Shown here: one piece after another, positions 1 through 6,365 of the stretch
Layout: every line of letters starts with the position of its first letter
Numbering within the stretch: position 1 is the first letter of the stretch
Assembly: GCA_023403475.1 (NCBI GenBank)
Contig: JAEYEL010000029.1
Coordinates: 1 to 7,388, forward strand
Reading direction: 5' to 3'
Origin: Actinomycetes bacterium
Lineage (GTDB): Bacteria > Actinomycetota > Coriobacteriia > Coriobacteriales > Eggerthellaceae
DNA: 7,388 bases
Translations under genes and position numbers: made by a program
Notes under the pieces: model-generated
Databases searched by the model: none
What the model saw: the letters and a program-made list of their open reading frames with translations, nothing else
What the model was told of the DNA's origin: nothing

Positions 1-1197
1 TCGTCAATTACCGGAACATTTACCATGATGGGGCTTCTCATCATGACGGTTATGGCCTATTCGGACTTCATGACCAAAATAAAAGCTTCCAACATGTTTG
101 CGGGCATCATTGCCATTCCGTTGTCGAAAATCAAATGGAAGGCAGTCGTGCTTGTGGTTGCGGCTGAGCTTGCTTTGCTGATTCACTGGGTCGTTCCTTC
201 CGGAATGGGCTGCTTCATGGTATGCATGGCAACGCTGTTCCCTGCTTTGCTGGCGGTTGGGTGCAATCCGGTCACTTCTTGCGGTACGCTGCTTCTTGGA
301 GCGAACACGGCATCCGGCCCTGCAAGCTCTCTGACCCTTCTGAGCCTTTCCAATGTTGGGTCGACTGCAACCGCTGCCGATGCTTTTATGTCGTATGGCA
401 TCGTTCTGCCTCTGATTGTTGTTCCGCTTGCTGCTATCATCAATGTGATTTGGTCGACTTTTGTCGAGAAAAAGGGCGGGGATACCGGCGTGGCTGATGT
501 TCCTGTTTTGAATATCAAGGAGCTTGGCGTTCCTTATTGGTATGCTCTTATGCCCGTTATTCCTCTTGTTCTTATCCTCATTTTCAGCAAAATGGTGGTT
601 GGCAGCATCGTTATAGGCATTACCGCAGCATATATTCTTTGCTTCGTGGTGTTCTTCTTCGTACATCTGCTCGTGACCAAAAAGGGTGAGAAGAAAGACG
701 CATACAATCAGTTTGGTCAGGGATTCTTCGAGGACATGGGTCTAAGGTTCGGCCAAGTTGTATCGATTGTTGTTCTAGGCACGTTCTTCGGCCAGGCAAT
801 GGCTGCTCTTGGTGGCATCCAGATCATGATTAGCTTCCTTGTGGGCAATCTTGGCCTTGGGTATCTGCCGATTCTGATTATCTGCTTCGTTCTGTTCTTC
901 GTCATGGGTGCGCTTGGCGGAACGAGCATGGCCATTTCGGTTATCATGCCTGTGGTGGGGGTTGCTGCTGCTACGGTTGGCGTGAGCGGCGACGCTCTTA
1001 CCGCTTTGGCGGTCGTGTTCACCTTCGGTGCCGGGTCGTACTGCCTCTTTGCCCAACCCTACGATCCGAAGGTGCTGTTCATCAGCCAGATGTACAAAGT
1101 CGATGTTATGTATGTGCTCAAGCGCACGGCTTTGCCGGGTGCGTGTGGCGCTATTCTGACGTTTGTTATCGGTGCGTTGATGTACGGAATCGTTTAA
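1..1197 (+). CDS. DcuC-family anaerobic C4-dicarboxylate transporter, 3' part
   Basis: The frame is open from base 1, so the gene begins before the window; 398 codons are visible and it ends with TAA at 1195-1197. Most of the protein is hydrophobic membrane segments joined by short polar loops such as VEKKGGD and TKKGEKKDA. A PSG-containing helix (WVVPSGMGCFM), Gly/Ala/Ser-rich stretches and a final KRTALPG plus helix resemble the DcuC/YfcC-type carriers of the inner membrane. DcuC proteins are about 460 residues, so roughly 60 N-terminal residues are missing here. Known DcuC members move fumarate, succinate or other C4-dicarboxylates under anaerobic conditions; the actual substrate cannot be read from the sequence. 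The gene converges on the kinase gene to its right, with a hairpin between them. Family assignment is from overall resemblance, and another carboxylate carrier of the same superfamily is possible. Confidence 0.72.
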   Translation, partial: SSITGTFTMMGLLIMTVMAYSDFMTKIKASNMFAGIIAIPLSKIKWKAVVLVVAAELALLIHWVVPSGMGCFMVCMATLFPALLAVGCNPVTSCGTLLLGANTASGPASSLTLLSLSNVGSTATAADAFMSYGIVLPLIVVPLAAIINVIWSTFVEKKGGDTGVADVPVLNIKELGVPYWYALMPVIPLVLILIFSKMVVGSIVIGITAAYILCFVVFFFVHLLVTKKGEKKDAYNQFGQGFFEDMGLRFGQVVSIVVLGTFFGQAMAALGGIQIMISFLVGNLGLGYLPILIICFVLFFVMGALGGTSMAISVIMPVVGVAAATVGVSGDALTALAVVFTFGAGSYCLFAQPYDPKVLFISQMYKVDVMYVLKRTALPGACGAILTFVIGALMYGIV

Positions 1198-1268
1198 GCG
1201 GCGGAAGGGCTTCGGCGTAACGACGCCCGACTGGCTGCTGGTAGGTGCGAAAATCTTCGATGCTGGAT

Positions 1269-1319
1269 AACGCTGCGCTGGCGTGAGTGGGTGCTTGCCT
1301 GCTTCGCCAGTGCAGCGTT
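1269..1319. terminator. Long hairpin between convergent genes, probable terminator
   Basis: AACGCTGCGCTGGCG (1269-1283) pairs with CGCCAGTGCAGCGTT (1305-1319): 15 pairs including one G-U, with a 21-nt loop. The right arm runs into TTCGTTTTG, a broken T-run, on the + strand. It lies 72 nt after the transporter stop and 156 nt beyond the kinase stop, so it could end transcription of the transporter and perhaps block read-through from both sides. The loop is longer than in a classic intrinsic terminator. Confidence 0.5.
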
Positions 1320-1474
1320 TCGTTTTGCCGGTGCTGCCTGTGATTTTGGTGGTGATTCGTGAAATGCGGGTTTCCTGGGTTTCTCATCGACATTAAAAGG
1401 CACGATAATCGAATGTTGCGATGGATGCGTTCTATTGTCGATGGGTGTGTGCTTCTATTCGCTTCAAATAGGGC

Positions 1475-2419
1475 TTAACCCATCAGTCCTTGCTGCTTTG
1501 CCGCTGGCTCGATGCCTTGGGAGTAGGAAAGTTCCAGTAAGGTTTTGTAATATCTTTTCTGGTCGGTGGTGATGACGGGCATATCTAGGGCATCTTCGGG
1601 AATGTTGTCCACGATGGTCAGCAGCGATGGCAGGTCAACCTTTTCCATGAACCTTTTCAGGGCTTTGTTGCAGTTCTGATCTTTGCCTGTTGTCATGAAA
1701 TCGAACGGGTGTATTTTCTTGCCGTCATCGTTCTTGTAGAAAGAGACCGATGTCCTGATGTCGTTCCATATGGCGGTTTTGTCGTTCAGCTGTGCTTCTA
1801 TGAGCGACGTGCCTTTCTTGTTGAAAAACGCATTGCCGTTATCGAACACGGGGGCGAGGGTGCTGGAAAAGCGCCCTGCAAGCAGCCCCCAGTTCCCGTT
1901 GTTTCGGTCGTTGTTCAGGATGAACGCGTCTACTACGAACATGTCCCAGAAGCGTTCCAGAACGGCATCCCTCATCTCGTCGAAACTGTTGGCGGCGTCG
2001 ATGACGCGCAGCGCCTCTGCCAAGTACTCCCCGTCGCGCGACGAGCTATTGCCGTATTCAAGCGCTTCTTCGATTACCGTGTTCTTTATGGATGCGAAGT
2101 CGATAAGCTGGACATCTACCGCGAAGTCTTTGCAGGCGACAACGACCTTCCCGTCGCGCTTTCCCAGTTTCACCTCGTGCACGGGGATTCCGAGCGAGGC
2201 ATACACTCTCGACCCTATGTATTCGCTCAGGGGACTTGTGGTGTAAGGGGGCAAGTGGTTGTTCGGCTTGTCTTTTCCGGGAAAGTTCCTCGTGCTTTCG
2301 GGGAATTTGAGTATCCACGGCTCTCCGTCGTGCAGCACAGCGAGTTTGCGGCCGGCTGCGCCTCCGTATGCCCGGTTCTTAATGAGTTCGCACTTGTCGA
2401 AATCGATGAACGGTTCCAC
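1475..2419 (-). CDS. CtkA-like / HipA-type serine-threonine kinase
   Basis: A 314-residue protein close in length and motif order to the Helicobacter pylori CtkA kinase (about 325 aa), a compact relative of HipA. Visible features are a Gly-rich nucleotide loop (YGGAAGRK, residues 18-25), the likely ATP-binding Lys38 in WILKFP, and SEYIGS (65-70). VVVACKDF lies at 92-99, the catalytic loop FILNNDRNNGNWG at 166-178 with Asp171 as probable catalytic base, and the metal-binding APVFDNGNAFF at 189-199 with Asp193. All key kinase residues are present, so it looks active. The start is GTG at 2417-2419, supported by AAGGAGGT five bases upstream. HipA proteins phosphorylate cellular targets and can arrest growth; CtkA is a secreted or translocated Ser/Thr kinase in Helicobacter. 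Neither the target nor secretion can be judged here. No HipB-like HTH gene lies beside it. The opposite strand is also open over long stretches, but only this frame gives a recognisable protein. Confidence 0.85.
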   Translation of the reverse strand: MEPFIDFDKCELIKNRAYGGAAGRKLAVLHDGEPWILKFPESTRNFPGKDKPNNHLPPYTTSPLSEYIGSRVYASLGIPVHEVKLGKRDGKVVVACKDFAVDVQLIDFASIKNTVIEEALEYGNSSSRDGEYLAEALRVIDAANSFDEMRDAVLERFWDMFVVDAFILNNDRNNGNWGLLAGRFSSTLAPVFDNGNAFFNKKGTSLIEAQLNDKTAIWNDIRTSVSFYKNDDGKKIHPFDFMTTGKDQNCNKALKRFMEKVDLPSLLTIVDNIPEDALDMPVITTDQKRYYKTLLELSYSQGIEPAAKQQGLMG

Positions 2420-2424
2420 TTCTG

Positions 2425-2452
2425 ACCTCCTTTTCCTCGGGACATTCTACCA
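2425..2452 (-). promoter_or_regulatory. Extended -10 promoter and Shine-Dalgarno of the kinase gene
   Basis: Read on the minus strand, TGGTAGAAT (2452-2444) is an extended -10 element (TG, one base, then TAGAAT). It is followed about 11 nt later by the ribosome site AAGGAGGT (2432-2425). No good -35 box is visible, as is common for extended -10 promoters. The leader would be only about 20 nt. Confidence 0.5.
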
Positions 2453-2667
2453 CGCAGGAAGCGAATATGCACTGAAAGCGTGCGGGATGTGAGCCGTAGG
2501 ACTGTTTTGGCTCTGCTTGCACCGGCCTCCCTACAAGGGTAGTGTGTTGGCGTCACCGCCTGCGGTTGTCTTCTTGGTTCCGGTTGCGTTATCTCGGCCG
2601 TGGGGACGGCGTGTTATGCGGGTGTTTATCCAGCTGTGTCACGGTTCGGCTCCTTTTGCTTTCGACG
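2453..2667. other. Intergenic stretch between divergent kinase and TA genes
   Basis: This is the body of the 313-bp gap between the kinase start and the antitoxin start. A + strand frame is open from 2517 into the antitoxin gene, but its upstream part shows no protein family resemblance and no ribosome site. The antitoxin clearly begins at 2733. I see no RNA gene or strong hairpin here. Confidence 0.5.
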
Positions 2668-2710
2668 TTGCTTTATGTCGACTTTTAATGCATAATATTA
2701 AATATATTAT
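2668..2710 (+). promoter_or_regulatory. TA operon promoter with overlapping palindromic operator
   Basis: A TTGCTT -35-like box (2668-2673) lies 18-19 bp before ATAATA/TAATAT (2692-2698). Over the -10 region sits a perfect inverted repeat, ATAATAT (2692-2698) and ATATTAT (2704-2710), separated by TAAAT. Phd/YefM antitoxins usually bind palindromes over their own promoter, alone or with toxin, and repress it. This dyad is the natural candidate operator; binding itself is inferred. Confidence 0.5.
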
Positions 2711-2732
2711 CATCCTATTTAAGGAGATTTTC

Positions 2733-3026
2733 ATGGAGGCAATCTATCCCGTAACGGCATTGCAGAAGCAGCAGGGCGAAGTGAAGAAAGCGGCTCAGAA
2801 GGGTCTGGTTCGCATCACCGAGAACGGTAAGGGCGCCTACGTCTTTTGCTCGGAAGATGTTTTCGAGCGGCTTGTTGACCAAGCAGCCGAAGATGCGGCG
2901 GCCGAAGCCCGGATGCATCTCATAGTGAGCCGCAGTCGGTCGGACATCGCTGCAGGTCGCATCTACGAAGGCACCGAAGCGGCAATGCGAGCCGTCGAGC
3001 AGAAGGCCATCGCAAGCCATGCCTAG
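2733..3026 (+). CDS. Phd/YefM-family type II antitoxin
   Basis: A 97-residue protein. Residues about 4-45 (IYPVTALQKQQGEVKKAAQKG, then VRITENGKGAYVFCSEDVFERL) match the Phd/YefM DNA-binding fold: a short strand, a helix of the 'lr.n.gevl..a..g' type, then the 'vITkNGk' strand pair. The charged, Ala-rich C-terminal half (RMHLIVSRSRSDIAAGRIYEG and after) is the usual flexible toxin-binding tail. The start is ATG 2733, with AAGGAG at 2721-2726 six bases before it. Upstream in-frame codons lack a ribosome site. The stop TAG overlaps the toxin start. Expected role: neutralise the downstream toxin and repress the operon through the dyad upstream. It differs from many YefM proteins in its longer tail. 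Confidence 0.85.
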   Translation: MEAIYPVTALQKQQGEVKKAAQKGLVRITENGKGAYVFCSEDVFERLVDQAAEDAAAEARMHLIVSRSRSDIAAGRIYEGTEAAMRAVEQKAIASHA

Positions 3027-3288
3027 CCTTATATACACTGAGGGCTTTACGGACGACATGGCGCAAGTTGCGCTCGCCAGCAAGCGGCAGGAAATTTTCC
3101 GCTACACCGACCTGCTTTCCGAACTTCCCGAGCTCGGTTCGCGAAACTTGCCCGAATCGATTGTGAGAATCTACGGAGGCTCCGTTCGCAGGCTTGCCGC
3201 GAAGCCGTTCCTCGTCATTTACGAATATCGCGAAGACGAAGACGCTGCCTACATTCTCGGCCTAGACCACCAAAAAGCCGCTTGGTAA
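3019..3288 (+). CDS. RelE/ParE-family type II toxin
   Basis: An 89-residue protein that begins inside the last codons of the antitoxin gene (8-nt overlap), with no strong ribosome site of its own, so translation is probably coupled. It has the RelE/ParE layout: an N-terminal strand (LIYTEGF), two helices rich in Ala, Arg and Glu, and a C-terminal sheet VRRLAAKPFLVIYEYRED then AYILGLDHQKAAW. The final His sits where ParE/RelE proteins often carry 'v.H.R'. RelE members cut mRNA in the ribosome, whereas ParE members poison gyrase. The sequence alone does not decide which, although the short Arg-containing strand and the absence of an obvious RelE Arg/Tyr catalytic end leave ParE or an intermediate type possible. 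The IS begins within about 60 bp of its stop, but the gene is intact. Confidence 0.82.
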   Translation: MPSLIYTEGFTDDMAQVALASKRQEIFRYTDLLSELPELGSRNLPESIVRIYGGSVRRLAAKPFLVIYEYREDEDAAYILGLDHQKAAW

Positions 3289-3344
3289 GCGCCGCCGTCA
3301 GAGATTGCCGCTGGGAGATGTATTGCTAAAGTTGCTGCTAAAGT

Positions 3345-3356
3345 CTTCGTAGACAC
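3345..3356 (+). repeat. IS left inverted repeat
   Basis: CTTCGTAGACAC, the exact reverse complement of 4914-4925. It is followed by overlapping palindromes ATTCCGGAAT and GGAATTCC at 3360-3373, which may form part of the transposase site or promoter region. Confidence 0.75.
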
Positions 3357-3441
3357 GGGATTCCGGAATTCCATCTGTGAATATTGACGGAAACAGCGAT
3401 AATATCGCCATCGCTGCTGTGCGCCTACGATTGGAACTGCT

Positions 3442-3792
3442 ATGGCGAACAACATTTTGAACCCTTTGGAGAAAGAGCTTCTGATAAAGCTCTACAGGAA
3501 AAGCCCGGGAGTAAAGCTCTCCGACTTCTGCGCCGCCAACAACGTGAGCACCGCCGCCTTCAAAGCCTGGCTGAGGCGCTACGACGCCGATGGCCTCGCC
3601 GGCCTGTACCGCTCGAGGAGAACGCCCTCCATCCTGCCCGAGGGCGTGGACGAGACCGAGGAGAACCTGCGCCGCGAGCTCGTACGCACGCGCATAGAGC
3701 TGGAGCGCCTAAAAAAAGGCTATACCCGGATCCCGAGCGAAGATGGGACGCCGGGTCGATTCGTGCCCTTATCCGAGAAGAGTACGCGGTGA
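3442..3792 (+). CDS. IS3-family OrfA (helix-turn-helix protein)
   Basis: The frame-1 product has 116 residues and ends at TGA 3790-3792 if no frameshift occurs. Residues about 10-60 form a helix-turn-helix of the IS3 OrfA type: KELLIKLYRKSPGVKLSDFC, then NVSTAAFKAWLRRYDADG with GLYR. Residues about 68-92 (EETEENLRREL and after, with regularly spaced Leu/Ile) look like the leucine-zipper coiled coil used for OrfA and OrfAB dimerisation. OrfA of this family binds IS ends and moderates transposition. The ATG at 3442 has only a weak upstream GGA. The last 24 residues after the seven A's are read only in the unshifted frame and show no domain. Confidence 0.82.
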   Translation: MANNILNPLEKELLIKLYRKSPGVKLSDFCAANNVSTAAFKAWLRRYDADGLAGLYRSRRTPSILPEGVDETEENLRRELVRTRIELERLKKGYTRIPSEDGTPGRFVPLSEKSTR

Positions 3793-4811
3793 TCGAGGCA
3801 TTGTCCAAGGAGTTTCCCGTCAAAGAGCTTTGCGAGATCTGCGGCGTGAGCAGGTCCGGCTTCTACAAATGGAGAGGACGGGACGGCGCTCCCCCGGAAG
3901 ACAGAGCAAAAATTCTGAAGCTCGTTCAAAAATGCCACGACGCCCATCCTTCCCATGGATACCGCTGGGTACATGCCTATCTTGCAAAGAACGACGATAT
4001 CGGCGTATCGGCCGACTACATCAGGCGCTGCTTTCGCTATCTTGGAATAAGCGCCAAAACAAAACACCGCGCAAAACAGGCGAAACGCGCCTCGAAAGAA
4101 ACCTATCCGAACCTTATCTTTGCAACCTGGGAAACCGTCGACCGCCCCCGTCAGGTGATCGTTTCCGACATGACGGCGTTCTGGACGCGCAGCAAGTACT
4201 TCGAACTGGCGCTTTACTTCGACGTGTTCACCAAGCAGATCGCAGGGCACGGCCTTGCCGAACGGAGGGGCTACGCGGGCATTTACTACGATGGCCTGAA
4301 GCAGGCGATCGACGTAATCAATGATGGGAAAGAGCGCGCTGTCGGCACGCTGGAGGAAGGGTGCGGTGAAATATGCGTGATGCACACGGACAGGGGAAGC
4401 GTCTATACCTCGAAGGCGTATAACGAAATCATCAGGGAAAACGGGATCGTCCGAAGCTGCTCGCGCGCCGGCAAGCCCACAGACAACCCGGTAAGCGAGT
4501 CGCTTAACGGCTGGATCAAGGAGGAGCTGTCTACCGACTTCAACATCTACACTGCCCATGAAGCGGAAGTGCCCGGTCTTATTGGAGACTACATAAGCTG
4601 GTATAACGAAAAAAGACCTTGTTGGTCACTTGGCTATAAAACGCCGAACGAGTTCTTCGAGGAGTACTCGCGTGGCGGCGCAGAACGCAGGGGCGCCTTT
4701 GCCGACAGGGTGCTCGACGAGACGCCGAAATTTGTAAAGGAGAAGCTGAGGCGAGCCGAGGAGTCGGCCAGATCGAATGCAATCGGAACAAGCGATGCGG
4801 GCATGCGGTAA
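3442..4811 (+). CDS. IS3-family transposase OrfAB (made by -1 frameshift)
   Basis: This is the fusion transposase: 92 residues of OrfA, then a -1 slip at A7 (3711-3717), then 364 residues in the second frame to TAA 4809-4811, giving about 456 in total. The second part has an HTH_21-like segment (LCEICGVSRSGFYKWRGR, HPSHGYRWVHAYL) followed by an rve integrase core. Catalytic residues are Asp243 in VSDMTAF (codon 4167), Asp317 in HTDRGSVY (codon 4389) and Glu353 in PVSESLNGWIKEEL (codon 4497). Exactly 35 residues separate the last two, the DD(35)E spacing of the family. WYNEKRPCWSLGYKTPNEFF is the usual C-terminal signature. All motifs are intact, so the element may still be active. The second frame is also open upstream to about 3384, but that stretch has no family resemblance and is not part of OrfB. 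Confidence 0.88.
3711..3756 (+). promoter_or_regulatory. -1 ribosomal frameshift signal: A7 slip site and stem-loop
   Basis: In the OrfA frame the site reads CTA AAA AAA GGC, so the slip heptamer is A AAA AAA (3711-3717). Six bases later a stem-loop begins: ACCCGG (3724-3729) pairs with CCGGGT (3751-3756) and TCCC (3731-3734) pairs with GGGA (3745-3748). It has a 10-nt loop and small bulges. This spacing fits a stimulator of -1 slippage as known for IS3-family elements. Confidence 0.8.
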
Positions 4812-4815
4812 GGCC

Positions 4816-4921
4816 GTGTCCACCGGAAACCGCGAAAAACATCCCCGGTGTCTACGAAGCAGACACCGATTCCATCTCCGGTGTCCACTTTGCCTTAGGG
4901 GAATATGGAAAAAGTGTCTAC
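4816..4921 (+). repeat. Four GTGTCYAC motifs at about 33-bp steps in the IS right end
   Basis: GTGTCCAC at 4816, GTGTCTAC at 4848, GTGTCCAC at 4881 and GTGTCTAC at 4914 are direct repeats spaced 32, 33 and 33 bp. The match extends further between copies 2 and 3 (16-mers at 4840-4855 and 4873-4888 differ at two bases) and between copies 2 and 4 (GTGTCTACGAAGC in both). The last copy is the right inverted repeat itself. Only one copy is present at the left end. They may be iterated transposase sites. Confidence 0.7.
4846..4868 (+). terminator. Hairpin after the transposase gene
   Basis: CGGTGTCT (4846-4853) and AGACACCG (4861-4868) form a perfect 8-bp stem with loop ACGAAGC. It uses the second GTGTCYAC motif as its left arm. 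It lies 35 nt after the transposase stop and lacks a T-run, so it may be a weak terminator, an mRNA end, or a second inverted recognition site. Confidence 0.4.
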
Positions 4922-4925
4922 GAAG
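4914..4925 (-). repeat. IS right inverted repeat
   Basis: GTGTCTACGAAG, the exact inverse of 3345-3356. Beyond the 12 bp the two ends diverge inward, sharing only a loose TTCC-rich stretch. Confidence 0.75.
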
Positions 4926-4977
4926 CTTGACAAGTGCAAGCTGTTATGCAATCTAGTGCAACAACCCGTCGAAAAAA

Positions 4978-5069
4978 TTGCAATCTGTAAAATGAAAACG
5001 TTGCAATGTGTAAAATAAAACTGCTACAATCTGTAAAGTAAAAGTGTTGCAATCTGTAAAATGACAGGA
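4978..5069 (+). repeat. Four tandem 23-bp direct repeats over the ATPase start
   Basis: The units are 4978-5000, 5001-5023, 5024-5046 and 5047-5069, head to tail with no spacer. The conserved core is TTGCAATSTGTAAAAT; relative to unit 1, units 2 and 4 differ at four bases and unit 3 at six. A degenerate out-of-phase copy (ATGCAATCTAGTGCAA) lies at 4946-4961. The ATG of the ATPase gene (5061) lies inside the fourth unit, so a protein bound here would cover the gene start. The layout resembles iterons or an operator array; autoregulation by the ATPase is inferred. Confidence 0.9.
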
Positions 5070-6365
5070 TTGAAGTGGTGGTTTCTCTTGGAAGAATTAC
5101 CGGATAATGTGTATCTTCCTCGCATAGCTGATGCAGAGCTTGAAAGGCGACTTGCCCGCTCGGGGGCTGTTGTCGTGCGTGGGCCGAAATGGTGCGGAAA
5201 AACGGAGACGGCTCTTCGCCAGGCGAAGAGCGTTCTGTATATGCAAGACCCTGATGAGGCTCGAAGCAACGTGGAACTTGCCGCCGAGAAACCTTCGGTG
5301 CTGCTTCGTGGCGAAAAGCCACGGTTGATTGACGAATGGCAGGAGGCTCCGCAGCTTTGGGATGCGGTGCGCTTCTCGGTTGACCGGGAGCGAGCAAGAG
5401 GCCTCTACATACTTACCGGTTCTTCGACCCCGAAGGAGAAGCCGAAGCATTCAGGGGTGGGACGTGTGTCGTTTTTGGATATGCGACCGATGACGCTGTT
5501 CGAATCGCGGGAATCGACTGGGGAGATCTCCCTTTCGGCGCTGTTCTCTTCCCCCGATGACATAGAGGCCAAGGCGATGGGGGATATAGAAAGCATGGCT
5601 CACTGCGCTGTTCGCGGCGGCTGGCCTGGCGCTGTAGTTGACGGCGATGCCCAAGGTTCGCTGGAGATTGCCTCTGACTATGTGCGGGTAGTTGCTGAAG
5701 AGGACATTTCCCGGGTTGACGACGTGAGGCGCAACCCCGCTCATGCGCTGCTCGTTATGCAGGCGTACGCTCGGTGCAGCGGAGTTCAGGCCGATATGGC
5801 GTCTATGTCCAAGAGTTTGAAACAGCAGGGCAGCGAGATTTCTCGGCCGACGTTCAATGCGTATGTTGCGGCTCTGAGAAAGCTTCTGGTGTTGGAAGAC
5901 CTTCCTGCATGGGAACCCTCTATGCATGCTAAATCGCGTGTTTCCACCACGCCGAAGCGCTACTTTGTTGATCCGTCGCTCGCTGCGGCTGCCTTGGGGG
6001 CAAGCCCGATGCTTCTTCTCCGTGACACGTCTACGTTTGGGGGTATTTTTGAGAGCATGTGCATCCGTGATTTACGGGTGTATGCGAGGCGGCTCAAGGG
6101 GTTGGTCTATTTCTACCATGACAACACCGGACTTGAGGCCGATGCTGTAATCGTTTTGCCCGATGGGCGCTGGGCGCTCGTCGAGGTCAAACTCGGCACC
6201 GCACAGGTTGATGCTGCTGCGACGTCGCTTCATAAGGTTGCGGTCAAGATAAATCAGGATATCATGGGTGCGCCTGCATTCCTTCTCGTTATCACTTCCG
6301 GTGGCTATGCCTACAGAAGGAAGGACGGCGTTTTCGTTTCGCCTTTAAGCTGCCTTGCGCCGTAG
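5061..6365 (+). CDS. AAA-family ATPase with DUF4143 and nuclease-like C-terminus
   Basis: A 434-residue cytoplasmic protein of the AAA_14/DUF4143 type. YLPRIADAELERRL (18-31) is the usual N-terminal signature of the family. Walker A is GPKWCGKT (41-48) and the Walker B-like motif is RLIDEWQ (88-94). LYILTGSS (115-122) fits a sensor strand, and FLDMRPMTLFES and RGGWPG (185-190) are typical family motifs. The C-terminal DUF4143 region contains YFVDPSLAAAALG and then GLEADAVI and WALVEVKLG, with Glu359, Asp361, Glu375 and Lys377 arranged like a PD-(D/E)XK nuclease core. The family's biological role is not settled; DNA-linked functions and mobile or defence contexts are suspected. ATG 5061 has no Shine-Dalgarno and lies in a repeat unit; TTG 5088 is a possible alternative start just before the conserved part. 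The gene stands alone, bracketed by 23-bp repeats. Confidence 0.9.
   Translation: MTGLKWWFLLEELPDNVYLPRIADAELERRLARSGAVVVRGPKWCGKTETALRQAKSVLYMQDPDEARSNVELAAEKPSVLLRGEKPRLIDEWQEAPQLWDAVRFSVDRERARGLYILTGSSTPKEKPKHSGVGRVSFLDMRPMTLFESRESTGEISLSALFSSPDDIEAKAMGDIESMAHCAVRGGWPGAVVDGDAQGSLEIASDYVRVVAEEDISRVDDVRRNPAHALLVMQAYARCSGVQADMASMSKSLKQQGSEISRPTFNAYVAALRKLLVLEDLPAWEPSMHAKSRVSTTPKRYFVDPSLAAAALGASPMLLLRDTSTFGGIFESMCIRDLRVYARRLKGLVYFYHDNTGLEADAVIVLPDGRWALVEVKLGTAQVDAAATSLHKVAVKINQDIMGAPAFLLVITSGGYAYRRKDGVFVSPLSCLAP

Larger units (their letters stand above)
3345..4925 (+). mobile_element. IS3-family insertion sequence, about 1.6 kb
   Basis: The core is a two-frame IS3-type transposase with a DD(35)E catalytic triad. 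A perfect 12-bp inverted repeat encloses it: CTTCGTAGACAC at 3345-3356 and GTGTCTACGAAG at 4914-4925. The GTRGACAC part resembles the TGGACAC motif that IS3-family ends carry about 15-20 bp inside their tips, so the true ends probably lie further out. A TG at 3333-3334 and CA at 4937-4938 are candidates. I found no clean 3-4 bp target duplication with any choice of ends, so the coordinates given are the provable minimum. It lies between the TA operon and the ATPase repeats and breaks no recognisable gene. Confidence 0.82.

Noticed and set aside
1385..1443. 8-bp inverted repeat CATCGACA / TGTCGATG
   Set aside because: The arms are 43 bp apart with no supporting structure or gene nearby; it may be chance.
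1709..2425. Long + strand open frame opposite the kinase gene
   Set aside because: The minus frame gives clear kinase motifs with a strong ribosome site; the + frame resembles nothing and has no start signal.
2517..2732. N-terminal extension of the antitoxin
   Set aside because: AAGGAG and ATG 2733 mark the start of the Phd/YefM fold; the upstream part overlaps the promoter dyad and has no family resemblance.
3384..3710. OrfB beginning upstream of the slip site
   Set aside because: This part of the second frame is Arg-rich shadow of OrfA without transposase features.
3720..4559. 279-codon minus-strand frame opposite the transposase
   Set aside because: It is a shadow of a gene with an intact DD(35)E core.
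4978..5069. CRISPR array
   Set aside because: The 23-bp units are directly adjacent with no spacers, diverge from one another, and no cas gene is present.
4918..5397. Minus-strand frame with repeated FYRLQ/ILHIATFSF segments
   Set aside because: The repetition is simply the 23-bp DNA repeats read backwards; the rest is opposite the ATPase gene.
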